A DNA stretch of 64,000 bases, from the NCBI RefSeq assembly GCF_030316765.1, contig NZ_JASZYT010000015.1, positions 62,001-126,000 of the forward strand, given 5' to 3'. Below the pieces are notes generated by a model. It did not search any database. It was not told the DNA's origin and worked only from the letters and a program-made list of their open reading frames with translations. How positions within the stretch are numbered: the stretch's first letter is position 1; every line of letters begins with the position of its first letter. Source of the DNA: Variovorax saccharolyticus. Lineage in GTDB: Bacteria > Pseudomonadota > Gammaproteobacteria > Burkholderiales > Burkholderiaceae_C. Below, piece after piece: positions 54,576-64,000 of this stretch. Made by a program: the position numbers and the translations under genes.

Positions 54576-55731
54576 GTTTTCCGGTGAAGCAGCTTCTACG
54601 TAAGTAAATGTTACCTCAAGCTCTGGTGGCCCACGCAGCACGCGCGGCTGTGGGTTCGATCACGAAGCCAGCCGCAACAGCGCTGTAGCCCAGCGACGGA
54701 CAGTTCACCTCGATGGTCGAGACCTTCAAGCAGCAAACGCCCTGGGCGACACACCGCTTGGTAGTTCCGAGAACGGGTATTTTCAGAACACGAGGCTTTG
54801 GATCGGCGGGAACAGCGACGTGCCAAGCCAGCACGCCGACCTGTTCTGCCGTCGTGGCGTCGCGACGCAATGACGCGACCGTCCAGCGTTAGATTCCACG
54901 ATGCGCTTCGGGCGGGCGTGCACGTTCTTGCTCCCAGTACGCGAGGAGCGGCATCTGGCGCTCCCTCGGCTTGCCGGTCACTGTCGGAATGCCCCGGGGT
55001 TCCGCCTCAGCGCCGGGTCCAAGGTCCGTCTTCATCTGGCGTGTGAGCGCGCCCGACCGCTCGCTTGCGCCCGCGGCTTTGTCGATACAGGGATCCGCCC
55101 CTGCGCGCAAACAAGCTTCTTCCATGTCCATCGCGGGGTGGCAGAGTACACCGCAAGCCGGGCACTTGGAACGCGGTCCTTCACCACCATTGCGCCCGAA
55201 GCGCCGCGTTGTTCACGACGCGTCAGGTCCGGCGTGAGGAGGTCAAGATGACCCTGGGTTGCCACCGCAGGACCGAGTTGGTCGCGCCTTCCAACTCCAC
55301 ATTTTTTCGGCAGGGCGAAGCCGGCGCAACACCATGCAGATGGCCTCGCGCATCACGGGGTGGGCATCGACTCAATGGCTGTTCATCGGGCGCACCGTAA
55401 GCGAAGTGCCTCGCGAAATGCGTCGGTTCAACCCAGATGACCGACGATTCGGCTCCATTGACCGGCGGCTCCTGACGCAACTGGCCAAACTCGCCGGTCA
55501 ATACGAAGGTCTACGACAGGTGGCACCATCCGACTGCTCGCTGGCAGACCGCGCTGTCCCTCCCTCTCGCGGGTAGGTGGCACAGACCCAGAGGCCAAGC
55601 CTCGGCAAGCCTTGCACGTGGACATCTCCACGCTTTCTTGCGTCCGCGCCGCGGTGGAGTACTCCATCCTTTGCCTGACCTTCAACTCTGGCCCGTCGTC
55701 GCTGTCGGCGGCGCAGTTCTCAAGTTCACCG
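54576..55731. other. Eroded region without supported genes
   Basis: About 1.15 kb. Several short frames overlap on both strands: minus 54616-54870 (RVLKIPVLGTTKRCVAQGVC), minus 54889-55131 (GIPTVTGKPRERQMPLLAYW), plus 55259-55576 (MQMASRITGWASTQWLFIGR, from an internal ATG). Each has partly protein-like sequence but no recognised family or good start. It looks like decayed coding sequence. Confidence 0.35.
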
Positions 55732-57582
55732 ATGAAACATTTCGCGTCCCGTCTTAAGCTCCATGCCGCGCTGCTGTGCCTGGCACTCGCGAGCATCGTT
55801 GCGATGACCGCCTACAGCGTCTTGCTCAACAGAGCTTACCTGCTGAAAGAGGCCAACAGCCGCGCCATGCAAACCTCTCGCTCGTTGACGGGCTTCCTCA
55901 GTATTTCCCAGGAGGGAATGAAGAACCGAATTGACGCTACCGCACGCAACATCGAGGCAGAGGGTTTGCCGCTTTCGGACCTCCGGGACCATCGAACCTT
56001 CGACCGCGTGGCCGTGGCGCTGGACTCTGCGTTCATCAAATCCGTGGTCCTTTTCGATTCGAAGGGCCAGGTCCTCACGGCCCGCGGCTCGAGCGACGAC
56101 GAGCGAACGGTGGGCCAGGATGCCGCGCCGTTGCGCGCCCACCATCTCGCCCACCCCCTTGACAAGGGTGTTCATGCAGGATTTCCGACCTATTCGCCGG
56201 CAGCGCGCGACTGGGTCTTTCCACTGTCTCGCGGCCTCTTCAACGCGAACGGGCAGGCAGCCGGCGTTCTCGTGACCTATGTCGGCCTGAAGCACATGCG
56301 CACGCTCTACGAGCAGCTTGTGGCCGACGCAGACGCCTTCAGCATTGCGTTCGTCGGCGCGGACGGCCAACGCCTCGCCTGGCACCCCGACATCGCGAGT
56401 TCGGGCCACACCGCGGGGGAAGCAAGCTTCCCGCTGGAGAAACTCAAAGGGCGTGAAGGCAACTTCGACTACGTCAGTTCGGCGAACCAGGCGACGCACA
56501 GCTACGTCTACAGCTCTTTCGGCAGCCCCCCAACCTACCTGCTGGTGGGGTACTCGAAGAACTTGGTGCTGGCTGAATGGCAGCATGGCGCCGTGCTCCG
56601 AGGCCTTTTTGCGCTGGGGTGCACGCTGTTGTTGATGGCGGTTGCGTGGTTTGCCTACCAGGAAGGCAGAAGGCTCCAGAGCACCAACGCAAGCATCTCT
56701 GCGCGAAATGACGACTTGAGAGACCGGGTGGCGGACGTCCAAGCCTATCTGAAGGACACGACCGCCGAACTGGATGCACTGGCCTCGGTAGTTCCTCACG
56801 ACCTGCGAAACCCCGCGCGGCAAGCTCGCGGCTACCTGGCGCTTGCGCTTCAAGACGCTGCTGCACAGGACAATCAAACCTTGAGAAGCCTGCTGGGGCG
56901 CGCAGATGACACCGTGCTGCAGATAGAAAAAGCCATCACCAAGGTTCTGGACCTCTCTGCAGTCAACCGGGAACTGATGGAGCCGCAGCTTTGCGATTTC
57001 ACTGTGATGGCGCATCAAGCGGTCGATCAGATTCGCAAGGTCCAAGCGAATCGCAGGGTGTCGGTGAACATTGAAGCAGGAATGATGGTCGTGGCAGACT
57101 GCGGGCTACTGCAGTTGGCGCTCGACAACCTCATCGCCAACGCCTGGAAATTTACGGCGGACCAACCCAATGCCGAACTGCACGTGGGCAGGCAAACCGA
57201 AGGCGGCCGGATGGTCTTCTTCGTGAAGGACAACGGCATGGGGTTCGACCCGACGAAGAGCGACGTTCTCTTTGAGCCGTTCCAACGCTTGCATGATCGC
57301 CCTGAGCTTGAAGGGGCCGGGGTGGGTCTGGCCACGGTGCGCCGCGTCATCAGCCGGCACAAGGGCCGCATATGGGCGGAAGGGACAGTCGGTGGCGGCG
57401 CGACATTCTGGTTCACGCTCGCCGATGACGCGGCCACCGCGGCGTCAGGTGACTTTGCCGGTGGCCCTACGGCGAACAACCATGCAGTGCGACTCCGGGA
57501 GGAGACCGCAGGGCCAGACGGTGGCGTGGAGGGGCCCAACTCGCTGGGCGCTTCGCGGAATGAGGACGCTCGTGGCCCTTGA
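55732..57582 (+). CDS. Membrane sensor histidine kinase
   Basis: A 616-residue sensor kinase. The first membrane segment (HAALLCLALASIVAMTAYSVLL) and second (LFALGCTLLLMAVAWFAY) enclose a periplasmic sensor region of about 250 residues resembling double-Cache domains (SAFIKSVVLFDSKGQVL, GLKHMRTLYEQLV). The cytoplasmic part has a coiled coil, a HisKA with His356 in ASVVPHDLRNPARQARG and a HATPase (LALDNLIANAWKFT, KDNGMGFDP, GAGVGLATVRRVI). ATG 55732 starts just before the first membrane segment; its ribosome-binding site is weak. The C-terminal 45 residues are low-complexity. No regulator is adjacent. Confidence 0.88.
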   Translation: MKHFASRLKLHAALLCLALASIVAMTAYSVLLNRAYLLKEANSRAMQTSRSLTGFLSISQEGMKNRIDATARNIEAEGLPLSDLRDHRTFDRVAVALDSAFIKSVVLFDSKGQVLTARGSSDDERTVGQDAAPLRAHHLAHPLDKGVHAGFPTYSPAARDWVFPLSRGLFNANGQAAGVLVTYVGLKHMRTLYEQLVADADAFSIAFVGADGQRLAWHPDIASSGHTAGEASFPLEKLKGREGNFDYVSSANQATHSYVYSSFGSPPTYLLVGYSKNLVLAEWQHGAVLRGLFALGCTLLLMAVAWFAYQEGRRLQSTNASISARNDDLRDRVADVQAYLKDTTAELDALASVVPHDLRNPARQARGYLALALQDAAAQDNQTLRSLLGRADDTVLQIEKAITKVLDLSAVNRELMEPQLCDFTVMAHQAVDQIRKVQANRRVSVNIEAGMMVVADCGLLQLALDNLIANAWKFTADQPNAELHVGRQTEGGRMVFFVKDNGMGFDPTKSDVLFEPFQRLHDRPELEGAGVGLATVRRVISRHKGRIWAEGTVGGGATFWFTLADDAATAASGDFAGGPTANNHAVRLREETAGPDGGVEGPNSLGASRNEDARGP

Positions 57583-57797
57583 GAGCGTCATTGAAACGAT
57601 GGCGAGTAGCCGCTTTCCGCCGGCTTCTTCGCGCCCGAAGGGCACTTGTTGCTCAACCATTGCAAGCCCGCGATCGTCGCCGTTCGTCAGTTCGTTCGCC
57701 TAAACTGCCGTGGTGGTTTTGGCCGGTGGTGCTCTGGTGCATCACGATGGACGCGATGCTGCTCTGCATCCTCGTGATACTCGCGAACGAGCGTTAG
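57579..57797 (+). CDS. Possible small membrane protein
   Basis: A 72-residue frame starting at TTG 57579, whose first bases overlap the kinase stop (TTGA). The N-terminal 40 residues are basic and the C-terminal 30 form one membrane segment (WWFWPVVLWCITMDAMLLCI, then LVILANER). It may be a coupled small membrane protein or a chance frame; no family or ribosome-binding site supports it. Confidence 0.3.
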   Translation: MRASLKRWRVAAFRRLLRARRALVAQPLQARDRRRSSVRSPKLPWWFWPVVLWCITMDAMLLCILVILANER

Positions 57798-57970
57798 GAC
57801 AAGGGACAGCGAAACGGCCTTGCCTCAGATGCCAATGTGGACATGAACCACCGGATTCAAGAAGAAAAGGTGCATGGTCAGTTCGAGAGGAGGGTCGGTG
57901 AGGACCGAAGTCGGAAGATCCGGCGCTGGCCGTCTCCGACGCTGAAGTCGGCTTGAATCAGGTAGGCTGG

Positions 57971-58411
57971 TCAATCCGATCCCCGCCGCCAGACCAGGGT
58001 CAGCACGACCTCGACACCTCGGATCATCATTGGCTCAGTGTAAAGGGTCAGTTCGTTCCCCTGAAGCATGACGAAGCGCTCCACGCTTCCGCCTTGCCAA
58101 CTGGGGAGGCGAGCGACGTCCGTGTAGTGGCGGACTGTCGACGTGGACTCGTCGAACTCATATCTGCCTGCATAGGCTTCGAGGCCTTCGAATGCCTCTT
58201 TGATTTCCTCCGGGGCCCCGCCGGTGGGGTCCGCGGACACGAAACGTCGCCGGTCTGGTTTGGTCAATACCGCAGCAACGTGACCTTCCGCTGTGTAGAT
58301 GAGACGCCCTGTCGGTGTCGGGCCCCAGGGCTCGCGAATTTCGCTGCCGTCGGTGCGCCGTACGACGAACGAGATCAGAAACCAGGTACCCACAAGGTCA
58401 TGTGCATTCAT
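57971..58411 (-). CDS. Lipocalin-like domain protein
   Basis: A 146-residue cytosolic protein starting MNAHDLVGTWFLISFVVRRT, with GRLIYTAEGHVAAVL and EAYAGRYEFDESTSTVRHYT. These are the signatures of the bacterial lipocalin-like (Lipocalin_5) fold, a small beta-barrel that binds hydrophobic ligands; function is otherwise unknown. ATG 58411 is the natural start. It stands alone between the kinase and the GNAT gene. Confidence 0.8.
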   Translation of the reverse strand: MNAHDLVGTWFLISFVVRRTDGSEIREPWGPTPTGRLIYTAEGHVAAVLTKPDRRRFVSADPTGGAPEEIKEAFEGLEAYAGRYEFDESTSTVRHYTDVARLPSWQGGSVERFVMLQGNELTLYTEPMMIRGVEVVLTLVWRRGSD

Positions 58412-58569
58412 CGCGTGCTCCCAATTCCATGCGCCTTTCAGGATGCCGGCTTATGCTGGCAATTGAGGACATCGATTCCGGGCCTTGTTTTGAGGCATCA
58501 AGAAGGGCACGGAAAGGTGTGGTCGACCGGCCGGTGATGGCGCGAGCGGGACCAAACACACGTTCGACG

Positions 58570-59022
58570 TCATCTGAGAAGATACTCAAGCACCTCGTCG
58601 TTTAGAGCATCGAAAGCTCCTGTGGGAATCCAGCCGAGATGTCTGTAGAAGCCATGAGAGCGAACCCTCGGGTCGGTCGAGCACCCGAGGAAGAGCCGCG
58701 TCACACCCGTTCTTCTGAACTCATCCACCACCAAACCGAGCAGGGCCTTGCCGATGCCGAGGCCTTCGTATTCGGGTAGCAGTGCCAGCACGCCGACTTC
58801 GCCCGTGTCTCGAACGCCAAAGCAATAGCCAATGACTTTTTGGTCGAAGAGACCAACGAACCCAAACAACAAGCCCGTACGGATGTCCGCCTCCCAGCTT
58901 TCAGGCGTCACACCGATGGCGCCCAACTGTTCCGGAGAGAAGGCGTTCTCCCGTGTCATGCCTCGCAGGTCGAAGCAGGCAGGCGTGTCTTCAGGGACAG
59001 CATTTCGATAGACGACGTTCAT
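58570..59022 (-). CDS. GNAT-family N-acetyltransferase
   Basis: A 150-residue GNAT. IGYCFGVRDTGEVGVLALLP is the central strand pair, EYEGLGIGKALLGLVVDEFR includes the acetyl-CoA pyrophosphate loop (QxxGxG/A form EGLGIGKA), and RSHGFYRHLGWIPTGAF ends the domain. It transfers an acetyl group from acetyl-CoA to an unknown amine. I chose ATG 59022 (MNVVYRNAVPED), which begins the first strand; ATG 59070 would add a basic tail. Confidence 0.85.
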   Translation of the reverse strand: MNVVYRNAVPEDTPACFDLRGMTRENAFSPEQLGAIGVTPESWEADIRTGLLFGFVGLFDQKVIGYCFGVRDTGEVGVLALLPEYEGLGIGKALLGLVVDEFRRTGVTRLFLGCSTDPRVRSHGFYRHLGWIPTGAFDALNDEVLEYLLR

Positions 59023-59642
59023 GGCATGCCAGCGAAAGTAAGCTCTTGCCGACTTCGGACGGTGCGGCAATCTACCTCAAGAACACGGCCAGGAACACCC
59101 CACCGACCAAGGCGCAGTGAGCGGCCACGGCAAGCGGCAACTGGCGCGGGCCGCGTTTTCCCAAGCGTGGCGATGCTCGCTTTTGAAGTTGCAGTTGGTT
59201 CGCATAGTCGCCATGCGGGGCGAGCAGCGCACGCACACGGTGGCTGTGCATGCTCTTGACTTGCAGCCGCCAGGCCGATGGTGAAGGCCGGGAAGCTGAT
59301 GTGAAAGTGATCACGAACCCGAACGGGATTCGCGAGAGGATCACGGCGTCGCGCGTCATGAATGCTTGGCGTGCGGACCTTGCCAAGCCGACGTGCAAGT
59401 GGCCATGGCCGCCCGTCGGATCTTCCCATAGACCCGTCGCGACCCGGTATGGGGCCGAAGGGCAGTCCAATTGCCTCAAAGGGCAAAAACCGGCCATGGA
59501 CCGCCCGAGCCATAGACAGCGATCCGCGACTGCACGCATAGTGGGGGCATCACTCGGAACCTCGAAAGCGAATCAATGATGCGCATTTTCTGCCTACCGG
59601 CGTCCGGTCTTTTTGGCTTCGGGCCCACGTCGAAAGCCTGAG
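59023..59642. other. Intergenic, no supported gene
   Basis: About 620 nt between divergent genes. A minus-strand frame (59072-59539) ends in a hydrophobic stretch (LAVAAHCALVGGVFLAVFLR) that could be the last segment of a lost membrane protein; its N-terminal part is not protein-like. Nothing else was recognised. Confidence 0.35.
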
Positions 59643-60314
59643 ATGGCCGATTCGGCACCCCCATCGGTCCTGATCGTCTACTACACTTACAGCCAGCAGA
59701 CGTTGAGCGTGGCTGAATCCATGGCGAGTCGACTGCGCGAGCGCGGCTGCAGGGTGCAACTCGCCAAGATCGAGTTCACAGACCCGCGTTACGCCCCCCG
59801 GTTCTCTCAGTTTCCGCTGCGACATGCCTATCGCGACATTTTCGGGATGGTGCTTCCGCAGTTTCGCGGCGTGACAGGGCAGATCCGCATTCCGGACGTG
59901 GCAGGCGCGGGACGCTACGACCTGGTCTGCATCGCCTCGCCGACTTGGTGGCTGCACCCCTGCATGCCGATACGTTCGTTCCTGGAGTCGGACGCGGGTC
60001 GCAAGCTCATCGGCGGCAAGCGTTGTGCCGCAGTCGCGGTCGCCCACCGCTATTGGCGCGACGACCTTCGGATTCTCAAGAAGCTCATCGTCAAGCAAGG
60101 CGGCGACTACCTGGATGGCAGCCATTTCACCGCCGGTGGCGGCCCGGTGGACTCCATGCTGGCACTCTTGAGCTACTTGTCGACAGGGGTGACCAAGGAG
60201 CGGTACCTCGGCTTCAGGATTCCGCCAGCGACGCTTCAGCCCAGCTATGTCGATCAGTCCCGGGCCTTTGCCGATCGACTCGCAGATCGTCTGGCACCCC
60301 CGAAAAGTTGGTAG
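59643..60314 (+). CDS. Flavodoxin-like protein
   Basis: A 223-residue protein with a flavodoxin-type N-terminus (SVLIVYYTYSQQTLSVAESM) whose YTYSQQT loop would hold the FMN phosphate, and CIASPTWWLHPCMPIRSFLE as the second flavin-contact loop. It lacks the WrbA insert and has a long C-terminal helical region (GVTKERYLGFRIPPATLQPS). It is probably an electron carrier or NAD(P)H-dependent reductase; the partner is unknown. ATG 59643 follows GAAAG; ATG 59613 in frame is an alternative. Confidence 0.78.
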   Translation: MADSAPPSVLIVYYTYSQQTLSVAESMASRLRERGCRVQLAKIEFTDPRYAPRFSQFPLRHAYRDIFGMVLPQFRGVTGQIRIPDVAGAGRYDLVCIASPTWWLHPCMPIRSFLESDAGRKLIGGKRCAAVAVAHRYWRDDLRILKKLIVKQGGDYLDGSHFTAGGGPVDSMLALLSYLSTGVTKERYLGFRIPPATLQPSYVDQSRAFADRLADRLAPPKSW

Positions 60315-60560
60315 CGCAAAGGGAGTGCCTGGGACGTCATGGCACGCCGGCCCCAAGCTGCCCTGTCGAGGTACCGTCAGGGCAGCTTGCGCATGGGAAA
60401 GTGCAGCCGGTTCGGCTTGCCCTTTCGGGCAACGAGATTGCCCTTTGCCATGATTTACGAATGTCCTCGATTTCGCGACCATCCTCCAAGTCGTGCGGCC
60501 CGACCAAGTTTTGTGCTCGTCCCAGCCGAGGCCGTCGGACCATTTTCAGGGCCAGCAACC

Positions 60561-61385
60561 ATGCAATCGAGCTTTCATTCGCCAGCAGTTCGCGCCAGTG
60601 CAGCGCTGGGAGCCGCATTGTTTCTGGCGGCGCCAGCGCGCGCCGAACTCAGCGCCGAGGAACTTGCCAAGCTGGCGCAGAACCCGGTCGGCAACCTGAT
60701 CAGCGTACCGTTCCAGAACAACACGAACCTCAACTACGGTCCCGAGAAGGGGACCCAGAACGTGCTCAACATCCAGCCGGTGATCCCGATCTCGGTCAAT
60801 TCCGACTGGAACGTCATCACCCGCACCATCCTGCCGGTGATCTCGATGCCCGCCCTCGGGCCGGGCATCGGCAGCCTCAATGGCGTCGGCGACGTGGTCT
60901 TCACGGCCTTCCTGTCGCCGGCCAATCCCGGCAAGTGGATCTGGGGAGCCGGTCCGGTGGTGCAGATTCCGACCAACAGCGACTCGGAACTGGGCAACAG
61001 GAACTGGGGCCTGGGGCCGGCCTTCGTCGTGCTGCACATGGACCACGGCAACCCGTGGGTCTTCGGCGCACTGGCCAACAACATCTGGTCGGTCAGCAGC
61101 AGCAAGCAGGGCGGCTCGTACAACAACGGCACCCTGCAGCCCTTCATCAACTACAACTTCCCCAACGGCTTCTACCTGACGAGTGCGCCGATCATCACGG
61201 CCGACTGGAAGGCCGAGAGCAGCCAGCGCTGGACCGTGCCGCTGGGCGGCGGCATCGGCAAGATCTTCCACCTGGGCAAGCTGCCCGTGAACACCCAGCT
61301 CTCGGCCTACTACAACGTCGTCAAGCCCGACAACGGCCCCAACTGGCAGATCCGGCTGCAGGCGCAGTTCATGTTCCCCAAGTGA
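60561..61385 (+). CDS. Outer-membrane transporter-like protein (MetA/phenol family)
   Basis: A 274-residue outer-membrane protein. A Sec signal peptide (ASAALGAALFLAAPARA) precedes a mature part beginning ELSAEELAKLAQNPVGNLIS, then repeated amphipathic strands rich in Asn, Trp and Gly (NNTNLNYGPEKGTQN, NIQPVIPISVNSDWNVITRT) and a last strand IRLQAQFMFPK. Such proteins are usually annotated as transporters of the phenol MetA-pathway family, sometimes mislabelled neuromedin U. ATG 60561 is the start that places the signal peptide at the N-terminus. It heads a co-directional envelope cluster with the lipoprotein, ABC exporter and PLD genes. Confidence 0.8.
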   Translation: MQSSFHSPAVRASAALGAALFLAAPARAELSAEELAKLAQNPVGNLISVPFQNNTNLNYGPEKGTQNVLNIQPVIPISVNSDWNVITRTILPVISMPALGPGIGSLNGVGDVVFTAFLSPANPGKWIWGAGPVVQIPTNSDSELGNRNWGLGPAFVVLHMDHGNPWVFGALANNIWSVSSSKQGGSYNNGTLQPFINYNFPNGFYLTSAPIITADWKAESSQRWTVPLGGGIGKIFHLGKLPVNTQLSAYYNVVKPDNGPNWQIRLQAQFMFPK

Positions 61386-61424
61386 TCGGCCGCTTGCCGG
61401 CCACCTTCTTCATCAGGAGTCCCC

Positions 61425-61736
61425 ATGCCTTTCGTCCATCGCTCCCCCGTCGCAGTCCTGGCCCTGGCCGCCCTCGCCACCGGCTGCGCCAACTACCAGC
61501 CGCCGAAGCCGATCATCGGCGGCTTCATGTCACCGCAGGTCTCCCGCAGCAGTTGCATCGACGCGGTCTCGCGCGAGCGCAAGGTGGCCAAGGAAGACGT
61601 GAAACCGCTCTACGACGCTCAAACGATGGAGCAGGGCTTCTACGTGGTCACGTTGAGCATCGGTGCGGGCCAGCCGAACATCAACTGCACCGTGAACGAG
61701 AACGGCGTGGTTTCCGACGTCATCCGCGCGCGCTGA
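61425..61736 (+). CDS. Small lipoprotein
   Basis: A 103-residue lipoprotein. The signal peptide ends with lipobox ATGC (in ALAALATGCANYQPP), so Cys21 should be lipidated. The mature domain has two further Cys (SSCIDAVSRE and NINCTVNENG) that may form a disulfide. ATG 61425 has AGGAGTCCCC upstream. It is 39 nt after the outer-membrane protein gene and 19 nt before the ABC exporter, so the three are likely one operon. No functional family is recognised. Confidence 0.75.
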   Translation: MPFVHRSPVAVLALAALATGCANYQPPKPIIGGFMSPQVSRSSCIDAVSRERKVAKEDVKPLYDAQTMEQGFYVVTLSIGAGQPNINCTVNENGVVSDVIRAR

Positions 61737-61755
61737 AGCAACACGACGCCCTCGC

Positions 61756-63633
<1,878 letters not shown>

Positions 63634-63640
63634 GGAAATC

Positions 63641-64000
63641 ATGTCCCACAGATTGATCGTTCTGCCCGATGACACCGCCAAGCCGATCCTCGATGCGATA
63701 AATTCGGCCAAGGTGGCGCTGAACATCCGCATGTTCCTGTTCACCGACGAGACGCTGCTCGGGGCGGTCATCGCCGCCAAGCAGCGCGGCGTGAACGTCC
63801 GCGTCATGCTCAACCCGGCGCGCCGCACCGGCGAGACCGAGAACGAGGCATCGCGCAAGGCGCTGGTCGAGGCCGGCATCGAGGTGCGCGACAGCAACCC
63901 GAAGTTCGACCTGACGCACCAGAAGTCGATGGTGGTCGATCACCAGACCGGCTTCGTCGAATCGCTCAACTGGGAGCCCAAGGACCTGACCGAGACACGC
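63641..64000 (+). CDS. Phospholipase D-like protein (partial, cut by window end)
   Basis: At least 120 codons, open to the window edge. It begins MSHRLIVLPDDTAKPILDAI and includes the PLD-type strands VALNIRMFLFTDETLLGAVI and GVNVRVMLNPARRTGE. The first HKD motif is HQKSMVVDHQTGFVESLN. Only one HKD module is visible and no membrane segment precedes it, unlike the PLD protein at 44043. ATG 63641 has GAGGAAAT upstream and lies 7 nt after the ABC exporter stop, so the two are co-translated. Together they suggest a phospholipid or envelope function. Confidence 0.85.
   Translation, partial: MSHRLIVLPDDTAKPILDAINSAKVALNIRMFLFTDETLLGAVIAAKQRGVNVRVMLNPARRTGETENEASRKALVEAGIEVRDSNPKFDLTHQKSMVVDHQTGFVESLNWEPKDLTETR

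Overview
The window looks like chromosomal DNA of a GC-rich beta-proteobacterium of the order Burkholderiales, probably a Comamonadaceae member such as Variovorax. This is inferred from the high GC, the DUF4148 protein, the OprB porin, the many PAS-rich kinases and the Ku/LigD/KatE cluster. No rRNA, tRNA or CRISPR array was seen.

Left part, about 0-31 kb: a catabolic or detoxification region with heavy signalling. A porin is followed by a minus-strand operon: FAD disulfide reductase, VOC protein, small protein, crotonase and a Tat-exported alpha/beta hydrolase. Then come a Tat-exported epoxide hydrolase, an SDR, a thioredoxin-like protein, a multi-PAS histidine kinase behind a response-regulator remnant, a Sec-exported crotonase and a DUF4148 protein. 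A RidA / [2Fe-2S] / molybdopterin oxidoreductase operon with a PLP desulfhydrase-like gene follows. Next are cupin, EF-hand, flavodoxin and DsbA-like genes, a LysR regulator, a 1847-residue kinase-ATPase-histidine kinase, and the hsp20-lon pair.

The most striking non-coding signal is an oriented two-part element, ACACCATCGTCCAATGG then exactly 16 nt then CTGNTTTGAT. It lies upstream of most transcription units between 5.8 and 30.6 kb and always points at the downstream gene. It looks like a shared promoter with an activator site and would tie these genes into one regulon.

Middle part, about 34-51 kb: a propeller-type sensor kinase, then a DNA-repair and stress block. It holds exonuclease III (frameshifted), LigD, DUF3606, a PAS kinase, a cardiolipin-synthase-like PLD, a stand-alone RNA polymerase alpha-CTD-like protein, a MerR-TPR protein overlapping ku, Ku and the large catalase KatE. 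A decayed EamA transporter with an expanded 7-bp repeat lies in this block.

Right part, about 51-64 kb: an eroded stretch with an IS3 orfA relic, a cyclase C-terminal relic and several unrecognised small genes. It is followed by another sensor kinase, a lipocalin-like protein, a GNAT, a flavodoxin-like protein, and an envelope cluster (outer-membrane protein, lipoprotein, ABC exporter, PLD protein cut by the window end). The window carries five histidine kinases but no intact response regulator.
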